A stretch of 64,000 nucleotides of DNA from the NCBI GenBank assembly GCA_947044405.1, contig CAMRHE010000156.1:3535001-3599000 (forward strand), in the 5' to 3' direction. The DNA is from Leptodactylus fallax. Lineage: Eukaryota > Chordata > Amphibia > Anura > Leptodactylidae. Shown here piece after piece: positions 32,896 through 42,502 of this stretch (positions are counted from its first letter, which is position 1; the number at the start of each line of letters is the position of its first letter). The notes beneath the pieces were generated by a model, which was not told the origin of the DNA, did not search any database, and was given only the letters and a program-made list of their open reading frames with translations. Both the position numbers and the translations under genes were made by a program.

Positions 32896-34406
32896 ATGAA
32901 AGACTTGACAAAAAGTCTGCAGATGAGCAGAAGCTGTATCTGAATGAGCTGAAGGATAAGCAGTCTTTAATAGATGCTGACCTGACAAATGTTAGAAGAA
33001 CACGGCAGAATATCCTTGAATTAGGAGACATGGTGGATAAAGAGATGGCATCTACATCTGCTGCCATAGAAGATGCAATGCGACGGATTGAGGAAGATCT
33101 GCAAGTTGCAATAGTAAAAACTGAGATGGAGGCTGCTCAGGAAAATGTGGCAATGAAGAAAGTTCCAGAACTGGAATCAGAGATTTGTGCGCTACAGAAG
33201 GCGGTAGAATTGAAGAAAGCTGCCAGCATAGAGGCAGAGCCATTAAGGCAGCCAGAACATGTAACCAAAAAGCATCTGGATACTGACAGAAAAAACTGTG
33301 ATGGTGAAAACTTGGTATCCCAGTCCTCCGGTGTTAGCACAGGGAATGAAAATAACTTGAAGAATGTTGAGATATCACCAGCTCCTGTACTGTCAGAAAA
33401 GGGTTGGCACGAACATTCTTGCAATCTATCACAGTATCGTAACATGCATCCAGAAAGTTATGCGTATGAGAGAGAGGAGGTAAGACTAGAGTGTGGAAGT
33501 GGTTCTCCTGCTGCCGTACAGGTGTGGAAGCATTATACAGAAACCATTCCAATATATGATGTGGCAGTTGATAAAGACATACCAGAAAATGTAGTTCAGC
33601 GTGATCTATTTTGTGAGAGTGTACTGTATGGCCCTTGTGCAGAAGAAGATATTGCGGAACAGAGCTTGTGTATCTCAAACAAAGAGGAGAGCAAGCAGCC
33701 TATGTCTCCTAAACTTCTAAGCCTTGATGGTGATGGCAAAGTTTGCTTTGAGATGAAGATTACAGAAAAAGTACCCGTGAAACATTTATACTCTAAAGAC
33801 ATTGAGGTGCATGAAGTACATGTTAGTTGGTCTCTGAGCTCCTATGGATTTGTGATAGGTGAAGATGAAGATTCTTACGGCTATTTACTAAAGGGATCAA
33901 AGTCATGCAATGGGATGGCTGAAGACTATGACGAGAAATATGATGAAAATGATGTGATCCCCTGTATGGCAAATTGTGAAGGTGATGAAGTAAAGCTTGC
34001 CTTTGCACAGAATGGCCAGGATCTTGGCGTAGCAGTGAAAGTGATGAGAAAACGGAAAATTCGACGGAGCGGAATTTGGAAGAAAAGACCGCCAGATTGG
34101 GACTTCTGGAGAGACACTGGACAGGCATACTTGGTTGAAGAGGGACTTCATCATAAGATGTCTCGTCCCATTGTAGCTCACCCCATGGGTAGTGAGCTGA
34201 GGGGGAGGGTATGTGAGTATGTGAACCAGAGGGCGCTGTTGAGCGACCCAGACCCAGGCCAGAAAAGGCTCTCAGCCACGCCTTTATGGGGGGGGCGTGT
34301 AACTCCAGAGGACTGGAGTATCCTGCTTGGAGCAGGAGATGGTGGACCCAGCTGGACAGATAGACGGTCTGTGCCAGGAGGGCTGAGGTCCACCGGGGAC
34401 TTTTGA
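32892..34406 (+). pseudogene. Chimeric ORF, part 3: HIP1-like segment and hnRNP U-like SPRY domain
   Basis: The stretch [19 protein letters not shown] then AMRRIEE (codons 43-67, about 33018-33092) matches the linker before the THATCH actin-binding core of HIP1/HIP1R, where family text is ELGDLVDKEMAATSAAIE. After an unassigned 200-residue linker, codons 283-383 (33738-34040) match the SPRY domain of hn[59 protein letters not shown]. The SPRY is cut before its last strands. The tail ([18 protein letters not shown]) is unassigned and the frame runs on into the 3' LTR, ending at 34406. No function for the fusion is known. Confidence 0.78.
34198..34211 (+). promoter_or_regulatory. Polypurine tract of the LTR element
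   Basis: TGAGGGGGAGGGTA directly before the 3' LTR TG, the expected plus-strand primer site for an LTR retrotransposon. Confidence 0.7.
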
Positions 34407-34430
34407 GTCTAATTCCCCCAAGTTGTCACA
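34212..34430 (+). repeat. 3' LTR (219 bp, internally deleted)
   Basis: Matches 29553-29748 and 30056-30080 of the 5' LTR and lacks the 307 bp between. A 5-bp ttttg stands at both edges of the missing part (29744-29748, 30051-30055) and once here (34401-34405), as in a microhomology deletion. The lost part included the AATAAA. Confidence 0.88.
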
Positions 34431-34434
34431 GTGT

Positions 34435-34837
34435 TGATAATCTCAATTCCCGTCACCTGGATGTCCACTGGTTTAGGAGGGTATCTGCACTTACGAAAGT
34501 CCACCACCATCTCCTTGGTCTTCCCAGCATTAATCCTAAAGTGGTTCTGCTGGTACCAGTCCACAAAATCCTGGTTCAATTCACTGTACTCCCTGTCATC
34601 TTCGTCTGTGAGGCCTACTATTGCAGAGTCGTCAGAAAACTTCTGTAAGTAGCAGCTAGATGAGTTGCACCTAAAATCTACAGTGTACAGTGAGAAGAAG
34701 AAAGGGGCAAGAACTGTACCCTGAGGTGCCCCCATATTACAGACCACGGTGTCTGACACACACATATATTTAAGATAGGCCATCAATTTTAGATAAGCTG
34801 TTTGAAGGTGCCACAGTGCTGTGGACTTTTTGTACAT
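34435..34837 (-). pseudogene. LINE reverse transcriptase fragment
   Basis: Minus strand: GAPQGTVLAPFFFSLYTVDF (RT block 4), then YLQKFSDDSAIVGLTDEDDR with the catalytic DD as FSDD, and WYQQNHFRINAGKTKEMVVD. The 5' truncation lies near 34850, so fingers and endonuclease are missing. It reads directly into the 29548 part across the LTR insertion. Confidence 0.85.
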
Positions 34838-34864
34838 TTTGTAGCAGCTGTCCTAGATATTAAT

Positions 34865-35150
34865 TTGCTTTCACACTACCAAGTCTCAGGCGTGAGACGT
34901 GGTCTGCATAAGTGTCAGATTTCCTGGCCTGTACATTATGCCGTGGAAGGACTCCTAGCATTATAAGTATGTATGATGATAGGAGTCCCTGCCTCTCAGC
35001 AACATACTGTCCCATACTTTAATCACTATGGAACAATATGTGCTGGGCGACATCCGTCCTTCTACCGGCATAATGTACAGGCCAGGAAATGTGGTGCTCT
35101 CAGGGCCTAGACTAACGTCCAAGACTCAGTAGTGTGAAAGCTGCCTTATA
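34865..35150. mobile_element. MITE with inverted arms
   Basis: Left tttgctttcacactacca and right tagtgtgaaagctgcc are inverse. An inner pair tttcctggcctgtacattatgccg / cggcataatgtacaggccagg (34920-34943, 35075-35100) confirms palindromic structure. Superfamily not assigned. Confidence 0.65.
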
Positions 35151-35298
35151 CTGGTATCCCATTCAAGTACCTGGGTTTGCAAGACTGGAAGAAGGTAGAG
35201 AAAATGCACATAAATCCTTTCCTTGTAAGTGTATTCAAAGCAATGTATAGAATAAGAATTGTGGGCATAAATATTTGGAAAAAAAAAAATCAAGTTTT

Positions 35299-35672
35299 AT
35301 AGGGGTTGTCCAGTTTCCACAAATAAATGTTATTGTTTGTAAAATGAAAAGTTATGCAGTTGCTCAAAGTTTTCAAGATCTGGTTACTTGCAGTGGATAA
35401 AATCAGTATCAGGTCACGTGATGGACATACAGGTTCACAGCTCCTTACAAGACAGAGCTCTTATAACTGTGTTGTGACTTTGCTTTACATAACCATGGAC
35501 TGTATATCACATAACCATGGACTGATTTTTATTCACTGGAAGTAAACAATGAATGACAGCAAGCAGAGATGTAAAATAAATGTGAGGAATTGATACAGAC
35601 AGTATATTGGAAATTGTATAACTTTTCAGTATACAAACAATTACATTTGTGGAAACTGGACAACCCATTCAA
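35299..35672. mobile_element. MITE, family shared with 46710-47134
   Basis: Left ataggggttgtccagtttcc and right ggaaactggacaaccc are inverse. Inner text (aaatgttattgtttgtaaaatgaaaag, aaccatggactg, tgacagcaagcagaga) recurs at 46710-47134. The TTAA ends seen in the other copy are mutated here. Confidence 0.75.
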
Positions 35673-36022
35673 TGGTGAATTGCTAAATTTAATGTTGTGT
35701 TATATACAGTACCCATTCTTAATCAGCAGACTCAGATGTGAAGTAAGAATTAAATAATACTACATAATAGAGATACAATATACTGTTGAGACAGTGAACA
35801 AAGATATTCACCCTGGTACTGTACATGCTCAAAGCAGTGGTTTCTCATTTGTGAAATACTGTAACTTACTCATGGATACTTGAAGACCTTTCCCTAAATA
35901 ACTTCCATGAAGAGTGAAATACTAATACTAATCTGCTATTTATTCAAATAGAGAAATGCAAGGTTATCATACTGTATGGTAGTTTATGGGTCAAGTTATT
36001 ATTATTTTTCTTAATTTACAAC
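35673..36022. other. No feature recognised
   Basis: AT-rich spacer without supported features. Confidence 0.5.
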
Positions 36023-36050
36023 TTAAAGGGGTTATCCGGTTTCTAACTTT

Positions 36051-36798
36051 ATTTTTTTTTTAAACTCGTTTTATTGAAAAGTGCCCCCCCAGACATAATA
36101 ATAAAGCACAAACATGTAACATATGGTACAAAACAAAATAAGCAGGTACACCAACAGAAGTATACCCCAAAAAAAAAGAGGAAAAGGGAAAAAATGCCAC
36201 ATTACCAACCCCCTCAGTCCATGATGGACTCAAAATGTAACCCACGTGCTGCAAACCATCCAACAGAGTCGGAGCAATACAACAGAATGTATGTATCAAT
36301 AGGCAAGACGCATGAATAATAGAACAGGATGACATAGAAGAACACAAAAAATCAAATTAAAGGAGACATGGAAATTCCAGGTGACCCCTTACCCCTCGGG
36401 CATAAATGAATGTAGGGCCGTCCGCAAAGATGGGGCAGTATACTGAGTTAAAGGAGAACTGCACCATGACTCCCACACTTTATGGAACTTCTGAGGACAT
36501 ATTCTCCCTTTGTATACAATCTGGTTAAAGGGAAGAATAGAGTTAACGAGTTTTCTCCACATTGATACTGATGGAGGTCGCAGTGCCATTCAGCGCAGTG
36601 CAATAGCCTTCCTGGCGTAAAACAAGGACTCCCGCAGGAAAATTCTGACATAATGTTGCCAGACCTCCTCGTTCAGTATACCAAAAAGGCACACCTCTAG
36701 GGCCAATGGTACAGGCATAGACAACACCCCCGCCAAGAGATCTACGACCCCTTTCCAGAAGTCTAGTATAACCGGACAAACCCAAATCATGTGCCAAA
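36051..36798 (-). mobile_element. L1 insertion A, 5'-truncated
   Basis: T-rich start (reverse of a poly-A tail, 36051-36061), then L1 3' UTR and ORF2 C-terminus on the minus strand. Bounded by ccggtttctaacttt at 36036-36050 and 36799-36813. Confidence 0.85.
36389..36798 (-). pseudogene. L1 ORF2 C-terminal fragment (insertion A)
   Basis: Minus-strand frames give IWVCPVILDFWKGVVDLLAG, EVCLFGILNEEVWQHYVRIF, FYARKAIALRW and LVNSILPFNQIVYKGR, matching the C-terminal 130 or so residues of an L1 ORF2 (CP..FW, ARKAI.LRW). One frame change near 36590. No catalytic domain. Confidence 0.75.
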
Positions 36799-37389
36799 CC
36801 GGTTTCTAACTTTTTTTGTTTCAATAGTTTTTATTGAAATTTTTAACAGAAATACATTACAAGTTGGAAACACATCGAAAAAACAAGGGCACAGTTATGG
36901 CTTCATATACATCATAATCGCAGTACAATACAATACACTAAGATGAGGTACATCCATGAATAAAATACATACAGTAGCAATGCATAGTGAGAGCAAGTAA
37001 GTCTTTCCATACGTATGATAAACCTAACACGTTAAGGCTATAGGGAACGACAATCAAGTTTTGCCATAAGAAGGAGGATGTGGGGAACGAGCTAGTGGAG
37101 GATAAGGTGTAAAGCGAAGGGCACAACAACAAAAGAACAGAAAACACAAACCATAGTCTAGGCCTAGAGAATGAATACAGTCGAATCATATCCCCCCACC
37201 CACAGAGTAGGTGGTTCGCCCCTTAAACAAAGGGGAAGACCCATCAGCTACCAGATATCATTTTTCCAATTTCTTAAATAGATAGTATATAGGTGTTACA
37301 GGAATACCAAATCAGAGCGGCCCCCAGAGGCTATAAGTAAAGTAAAATGTAATCCCCTAGTGACAGAGAAGGCCTCGCCGTATAGGTCG

Positions 37390-37996
37390 TCAATGAGTAT
37401 ACGGTGGGGGGAATGCCTCTGCCCACGACTCCCAGTGTGTCCGGAATCTATCCAGGCCCCCTCCATTACATGCACAAATGCGCTCGTATTGATAGTTCAA
37501 TGACACCGCTGAAATCAGCTCTGTCAAGGTCGGACATGCGGTAGACTTCCATCTTCTTGCAATGAGTAGGCGGGCAGCCCCTAGCACCTGACAAACAACT
37601 GTTCTATGTCTACCCGGTATCATGTGAATACCCAGCAGGAGGAGTGCCAGTTCAGGTGTATACCCCACCACTCCACCACACAGGCTATTAACCAAGGAAA
37701 ACACAGAAACCCAAAAGGGCTGAATGAGTGGACAGTGCCAGAACACATGGAATAAAGAGCCGTTCTCCCCCGCATCCCCTTCAACAGCGAGGTGAACACG
37801 ATGGGTAGAACTTAGCTATGTGTAAAGGAGGGTAATACCAGTGTAGAAGTAGTTTGCTATATTGCTCCCAATGTGAGGCACATACTGTGGATCGCTTAGC
37901 CCATCTGATCGCCTCCCGCCAGTGACCAACCTCAAATCTACTGCCTATGTCCTCTTCCCAAAGGTTCATGTGTTCAGTCTTGCGAAAAAAGTGCAA
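37390..37996 (-). pseudogene. L1 ORF2 C-terminus in two further frames
   Basis: 37996-37781 continues with HMNLWEEDIGSRFEVGHWRE and KLLLHWYYPPLHIAKFYPSC. After another shift, 37746-37390 gives HMFWHCPLIQPFWVSVFSLV (the H..W.CP.I..FW block) and ARRWKSTACPTLTEL, ending WESWAEAFPPPY. Two frameshifts separate it from the main ORF. Confidence 0.82.
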
Positions 37997-40900
37997 TCCA
38001 TATTCAAAGTTCGATACAGGGTTTTAGTTTTATAAGCCGCTGTGGAAGCCTGTGGGCGTAAGAGGTCGGCGGCCAACTGCGGTAGGCGCAACTGAGTCGA
38101 GGTCATGTCAGACAAGTAGGAAGTCAATCTGGTGTATGTGTATGCTTCCCTTGTGGGCAGATCATATGTCTCTTTCAACACGGAGAAGGGTGCCCTAGTG
38201 CCACCCCTATACAGGTCAGAGACATACTTTACCCCACATCTGCGCCACACGTCAAGGGATAAATGTGGCATCTCGTGAGGGAGCGTCGTAATGGGCAGAT
38301 TCAATGCTACCGTAGGAGCATCCCCATCCTGCAGAGTACACAATGCATGCCATGCCCCAATCGTAGCCTGTACAGCCGGTGGAGCAGATATGGAAGATCC
38401 ACTCCTGGGGCCTGACGCTAAAAGGTAACCCTCCCAATCGGTAGTCCGAACCATTTGGGCCTCCATAGCTGGCCACAGTTTGTCATGGTTCGTTGTAAAC
38501 CAGAATTGGAGTTGACCTAAAACTATGGCTAAATAATAATGATACAAGTTTGGTACACCCATACCCCCATTGTCTCTTGATTTAAACAGTGTATGGAGTG
38601 CTATTCTGGGTTTACCACCATTCCATATAAAGGACATCATTTGTTTTTGGAAACTCAGGAAGGTGGACTTTGGTATTGGTATCACTAATGTTCTGAAGTA
38701 GTAAAGTATCCTGGGAAGGATCAACATTTTATATAACACTATTCTTCCCATCCAACTATGCTCAAATTTAGTTAACCCATCAAGCTCCTTCTGGAGGGTA
38801 GCCAGCAGGCCAGGAAAGTTGGCCTTAACTAAATCTTTTGGGTTTGGAGTGAGGTGTATCCCTAGATAGGGTATAGTGTGCGAGCACCATTGATAGGGTG
38901 ATGTGTTTTTGATGTGGTATATATTGTTTGGAGACATAACAACTCCTAGAATCTGGGACTTGGATTCATTAACTTTATAATATGATAACTCTCCGAAATC
39001 TTTCAGAATTTGAGATACAGTACAGAGCACGTTATTAGAGTAGGAGAGGGACAGAATCACATCATCCGCGAATAAGTTAATTCTGTGGTCTGTCCGATCC
39101 AACCTGATACCAGACAGACCCGGATGTGTCCTGATCCTTTCAGCCAGAGGCTCCATCACCAATGAAAATATCAAAGGGGACAATGGGCACCCCTGTCTCG
39201 TGCCATTGGTAATGGCGAAGGGGCGGGACAGGACCCCATTCACCAGTACTTGTGCGGATGGGTTAGAGTAGAGTGCAGAGATTGCAGTAGCGATGGGACC
39301 AGAAAAACCGAATTTATGGAGAACTTCGAAAAGATACCCCCAATGTACCCTATCAAACGCCTTCTCCGCATCCAGGGACAGGAGCAGAGAAGGCGTCCGC
39401 CAAGCCTGGGCCGCCGCAACCAGCGCGATCACATGCCTCGTGCCGTCTGGGGCCTGTCTCCCCTTAGTGAATCCAACCTGGTCTCCTCCTATCAGTGTGG
39501 GCAAGACATCGAGAAGCCTATTCGCAAGTACCTTCGCAAACAACTTAACGTCCGCATTTAATAGTGATATGGGCCAGTAGTTAGAGGGTCGGGAGGGGTT
39601 TTTGCCTGGTTTGGGTAGTGTCACAATCGTTGCGGATAGCATCTCACGGGGAAAGGTTCCTGTCACTGCTAAATTAAACACCTCAGTAAGGTGAGCAAGA
39701 ATAAGTGGCTTGAACAGCTTGTAGTATTCCCCAGAGAACCCATCTGGGCCTGGAGATTTATTAAGTTTTAATCCATCAATCGCCCTAGCCACTTCCTGAG
39801 TGGAAATAGAAACATTTAAAGACTGCAGCTGTGCAGGTGTAACAGAGGGAAGGTGCAAAGAGCACAGGAATCGGTTAACATCTATCATTGAAGGCTGCGT
39901 GGTGTCCGAGTCATCTTTCAAGTTATACAGGTCTTGATAATATTTACTGAATTCATCAGCAATTTGTTGGGGGTGGAAGATTTTATCTGTGGTCGCTTTA
40001 GAGACAAGAAATGGAATTTTAGATTTAATCCTTGCTGCCTTGACTCTCTGTGCCATTAGCTTGCTGGCTTTATTGTACGACCGGTAATAGGAGGCTTTCA
40101 CGCGTTTAGTGTGTTTTTCAAAATCCACCAGTAGATGGGCGCTCAAGTCATCCCTGGCCTTCCGCAAAGCAGTCGATAGGGCAGGGTTAGGGTCAACTTT
40201 GTGCTTCTGCTCTAGAGTTGCAATAGAAGCAAGTAGCTCCCTCATCGTTTTCAGTCGGATTCGCTTAAAGCGCGAGGCATGCTGAATCATTAGACCCCTA
40301 ACAAATGCTTTATGTGAATTCCAGAGGCAAAACTTATCCTCTACCGAGGGGGAATTAATGTCAAAGAATTCGGCAATGTCAGTGCTCAATTTCTCGGTTA
40401 CCGATTTCAGAGACATGACATATGTATTGTTTCGCCATGACACGGGGGGAGCCATTGTGCCCGCTAAGTGGGTGCTAAGTATGATGGGTGCGTGGTCAGA
40501 CCACGTGATATTGCCTATTTCACAACTTTGTACTCTAAGTAGCATATCACTCTGGGCTAGGAACATGTCTATTCTGGAGTAGGATTGGTGACGAGCAGAG
40601 TAGTACGTATAATCCTTCTCAGAGGAATGGAAGCACCGCCAAACATCGTGAAGTTCCGCCTGTCGGAGCCAAGGGCCTAATTGTTCAGGTGGATGCTTGC
40701 CGCGATAAGTGGAGTCATCAGCAGCGTCATGTACTATATTGAAATCACCGCATAATAGAACCTGGCCCTGAGCCTGCTTTCTACACTTCTTCATTACAGA
40801 ATTCAAAAAGGAAATCTGAGACGCATTAGGACAGTATACATTTACAATAGTGATGGGGCAGTTGTCAAGCAGACAGGTGAGCGCTACATAGCGGCCCTTG

Positions 40901-41172
40901 CGATCTGAACTGACATGTATTAACTGAAATGACACTGTATGCTTTATTGCTATGAGGACACCAGCAACCTTCTTGGCAGCATTGGAAAAGAAGACATGAG
41001 GGAACAATTTGTGAGAAAGCTTTGGTGGATGAGAGTCACAGAAATGCGTCTCCTGTATGCAAATTACATCTGCTGCAGATCTGAGAGCCTCTTTCCACAA
41101 CAATGAATGCTTAAAGGGACTGTTTAGTCCCCTCGCATTAAGTGTTAATTTAACACCCATTAATATTTTCAA
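37966..41172 (-). CDS. L1 ORF2 protein: endonuclease and reverse transcriptase (open 1068 codons)
   Basis: Long intact minus-strand frame. The AP-like endonuclease occupies about residues 7-235: LTLNARGLN (Asn), VICIQETHF (Glu), CGDFNIVHD, SRIDMFLA, TWSDHAPI (Asp-His). The RT follows: SPGPDGFSGEYYKLF, ISLLNADVKLFAKVLANRL, LLSLDAEKAFDRVHWGYLF (catalytic Asp), GTRQGCPLSPLIFSLVMEPL and NLFADDVIL (catalytic Asp-Asp). L1 ORF2 nicks target DNA and copies its RNA there. It loses frame at 37966-37996, before the C-terminal Cys motif, so the protein is incomplete. Its long open frame makes it the best preserved LINE here. The Asn in place of Arg in SNYRPIS (SNYWPIS here: Trp) is one visible oddity. 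Confidence 0.92.
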   Translation of the reverse strand: MKILMGVKLTLNARGLNSPFKHSLLWKEALRSAADVICIQETHFCDSHPPKLSHKLFPHVFFSNAAKKVAGVLIAIKHTVSFQLIHVSSDRKGRYVALTCLLDNCPITIVNVYCPNASQISFLNSVMKKCRKQAQGQVLLCGDFNIVHDAADDSTYRGKHPPEQLGPWLRQAELHDVWRCFHSSEKDYTYYSARHQSYSRIDMFLAQSDMLLRVQSCEIGNITWSDHAPIILSTHLAGTMAPPVSWRNNTYVMSLKSVTEKLSTDIAEFFDINSPSVEDKFCLWNSHKAFVRGLMIQHASRFKRIRLKTMRELLASIATLEQKHKVDPNPALSTALRKARDDLSAHLLVDFEKHTKRVKASYYRSYNKASKLMAQRVKAARIKSKIPFLVSKATTDKIFHPQQIADEFSKYYQDLYNLKDDSDTTQPSMIDVNRFLCSLHLPSVTPAQLQSLNVSISTQEVARAIDGLKLNKSPGPDGFSGEYYKLFKPLILAHLTEVFNLAVTGTFPREMLSATIVTLPKPGKNPSRPSNYWPISLLNADVKLFAKVLANRLLDVLPTLIGGDQVGFTKGRQAPDGTRHVIALVAAAQAWRTPSLLLSLDAEKAFDRVHWGYLFEVLHKFGFSGPIATAISALYSNPSAQVLVNGVLSRPFAITNGTRQGCPLSPLIFSLVMEPLAERIRTHPGLSGIRLDRTDHRINLFADDVILSLSYSNNVLCTVSQILKDFGELSYYKVNESKSQILGVVMSPNNIYHIKNTSPYQWCSHTIPYLGIHLTPNPKDLVKANFPGLLATLQKELDGLTKFEHSWMGRIVLYKMLILPRILYYFRTLVIPIPKSTFLSFQKQMMSFIWNGGKPRIALHTLFKSRDNGGMGVPNLYHYYLAIVLGQLQFWFTTNHDKLWPAMEAQMVRTTDWEGYLLASGPRSGSSISAPPAVQATIGAWHALCTLQDGDAPTVALNLPITTLPHEMPHLSLDVWRRCGVKYVSDLYRGGTRAPFSVLKETYDLPTREAYTYTRLTSYLSDMTSTQLRLPQLAADLLRPQASTAAYKTKTLYRTLNMDCTFFARLNT

Positions 41173-41426
41173 GAATTAGCAATACAGACTGGTAGTATAA
41201 AGGGTCGGGTAGGAGAATAACGCTAAAGTGACATCTCTCAGGCCTAGAGAAGAACAATTCGTTAACGTCATTAGTCAACACATAACTAGTTAACAGTAAG
41301 GGGAGAGAAAATAATGTTACACAACCGAGCAGTGTAATACTGCGCAAACTTGGGGGGAAGTTTGCCATAGAATAGAAGGTACAAAACACACCACAGGTGA
41401 CTCACAGTACGTCCATATTGAGCTAT

Positions 41427-41711
41427 TCACTCGGCGGAGGTGGTAGACTTCCACGGAGGGTCCAACTTATGGGACTCGGCCCTTGAAGGTTTCGGAACAT
41501 TAGGCGCAGGTGGCAGCAGGTTCCATTGGTGTAACAGGTTTCTCCCGGTGTCAAAGGAGTTAAATGTAAAAGTCATTCCATTCCTGTTAACGATGACTTT
41601 AGTTGGGAATCCCCACTTGTAGGGAATGCTGTGTTGCTGGAGGACCGCTGTAACAGGAGCAAGCTCTCTTCTGGCAGCAATGGTGGCCTGAGAAAGGTCG
41701 GCATAAAGTTA
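41427..41711 (-). pseudogene. L1 ORF1 protein, C-terminal fragment
   Basis: Minus strand: LYADLSQATIAARRELAPVT, LQQHSIPYKWGFPTKVIV and NGMTFTFNSFDTGRNLLHQW, ending KSTTSAE-stop at 41427. This is the conserved C-terminal domain of L1 ORF1 (RNA-binding chaperone). The N-terminal coiled coil and RRM are missing through 5' truncation at about 41720. Confidence 0.82.
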
Positions 41712-41751
41712 AACTGCTTTCCGGTTTCTAACTTTGACGGTCTATCCTTAG

Positions 41752-42335
41752 GATAGGTTCGCACCTGCACCTGGTATCCGTCTGTTGTAAATCCGTATAC
41801 AAAAAACAATAGATTTGTCAAAAAAATGGTCACAAATGGTTACATGGTGCATACCATGGTCCATCTTTTTCGACCGATATTCAATGGGTGTCAAAAAAAC
41901 TTCAGTTTGTGTCTGTTTTTGACAAATCTATTTTTTTCCCCTTCTTCATTCTGAGCATGCGCAGAGAAAAATGAAGAGGGAAAAGCAGGAAAATTGCAAA
42001 ATGGACATTAACAGATTACTATCCATTGGTAATCCGTTTGTGTCCGCCTTCCATAGACCTCAATGTTTAAAAAAAATGGATTTGTTGCTGTCCATCATGT
42101 ATCCTTAAATTTGGATTCAGCAAAAGTACTGCAAGTGCGACTTTTGTCTCTGTTCAAAAGAGTGGATACACGACGGAAATGCTCAAAATGCACACCTGCG
42201 TAATGTTTTAAAAACCCATTGAAATCAATGGGTTTTTTAACGACCCGTTCCAAATCAGTTTTTATGATCTTCAGACGGATCACAGAAAATAATTCCATGC
42301 GGAAACCACATGCAAGTGTGAACCCAGTCTTAGGT
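41752..42335. mobile_element. Possible inner MITE
   Basis: Ends ggttcgcacctgc (left) and gcaagtgtgaaccca (right) are inverse, like a common frog MITE end (aggttcacac..). It is nested in or fused with the TTAA element. No clear target duplication seen. Confidence 0.4.
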
Positions 42336-42502
42336 GTCCCCATAGAATTCAATGGGACAGCGCTGCAGTACCTACACTCACCTCTACAGTTTGTACAAAG
42401 AGTGAGCAGCGTGGCTTGCGGTATGTAAATAATATAATATAACATTGATAGTCTATCATAAGGATATGCTATCAATGTTATAAACCGGATAACCCCCTTT
42501 AA

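Larger units (their letters stand above)
29553..34430 (+). mobile_element. LTR retroelement carrying a host-gene chimera
   Basis: LTRs start TGTGAGTATGTG and end AAGTTGTCACA, with 4-bp target duplications gtgt (29549-29552 and 34431-34434). A TGG-starting primer-site candidate follows the 5' LTR and a purine tract precedes the 3' LTR. The 4.1-kb interior shows no gag, protease, RT, RNase H or integrase motif; instead it holds a coiled-coil reading frame resembling three host proteins. It must have been moved by enzymes supplied in trans. Over the shared LTR segments only one substitution (29695 region, cagttgg vs cagctgg) and a G-run length change are seen, so insertion is recent. Confidence 0.88.
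28877..34850 (-). mobile_element. Jockey-superfamily LINE (Rex1/CR1/L2-like), split by an LTR element
   Basis: Two minus-strand parts of one LINE: 34850-34435 (RT) and 29548-28877 (C-terminus and 3' UTR). When the intervening LTR element and one gtgt copy are removed, the text runs on without gap (IEIINT then YK-stop-LGVLLNNK). The 3' tail is a gataa/ttatc-type microsatellite (28883-28903). The exact clade is not certain. Confidence 0.8.
36814..41720 (-). mobile_element. L1 insertion B (4.9 kb), truncated within ORF1
   Basis: Minus strand: ORF1 C-terminus, ORF2 and a 3' UTR ending in a T-rich start at 36814 (reverse of the A tail). Bounded by ccggtttctaacttt at 36799-36813 and 41721-41735. 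Shares its target with insertion A. Confidence 0.9.
36023..42502. mobile_element. T2-type MITE swollen by two L1 insertions
   Basis: Outer ends TTAAAGGGGTTATCCGGTTT (36023) and the inverse AAACCGGATAACCCCCTTTAA (to 42502), each with TTAA. The original MITE comprised about 36023-36050 plus 41736-42502; everything between is L1 sequence bounded by copies of its own ccggtttctaacttt. Confidence 0.75.

Noticed and set aside
30750..34406. A normal host myosin or hnRNP U gene exon
   Set aside because: The frame is intronless over regions that are multi-exonic in vertebrates, mixes segments of unrelated proteins, and lies exactly between LTRs with a target duplication.
39250..39580. Plus-strand frames of about 100 codons within 39.2-39.6 kb
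   Set aside because: Antisense shadows of the intact L1 ORF2 on the minus strand.
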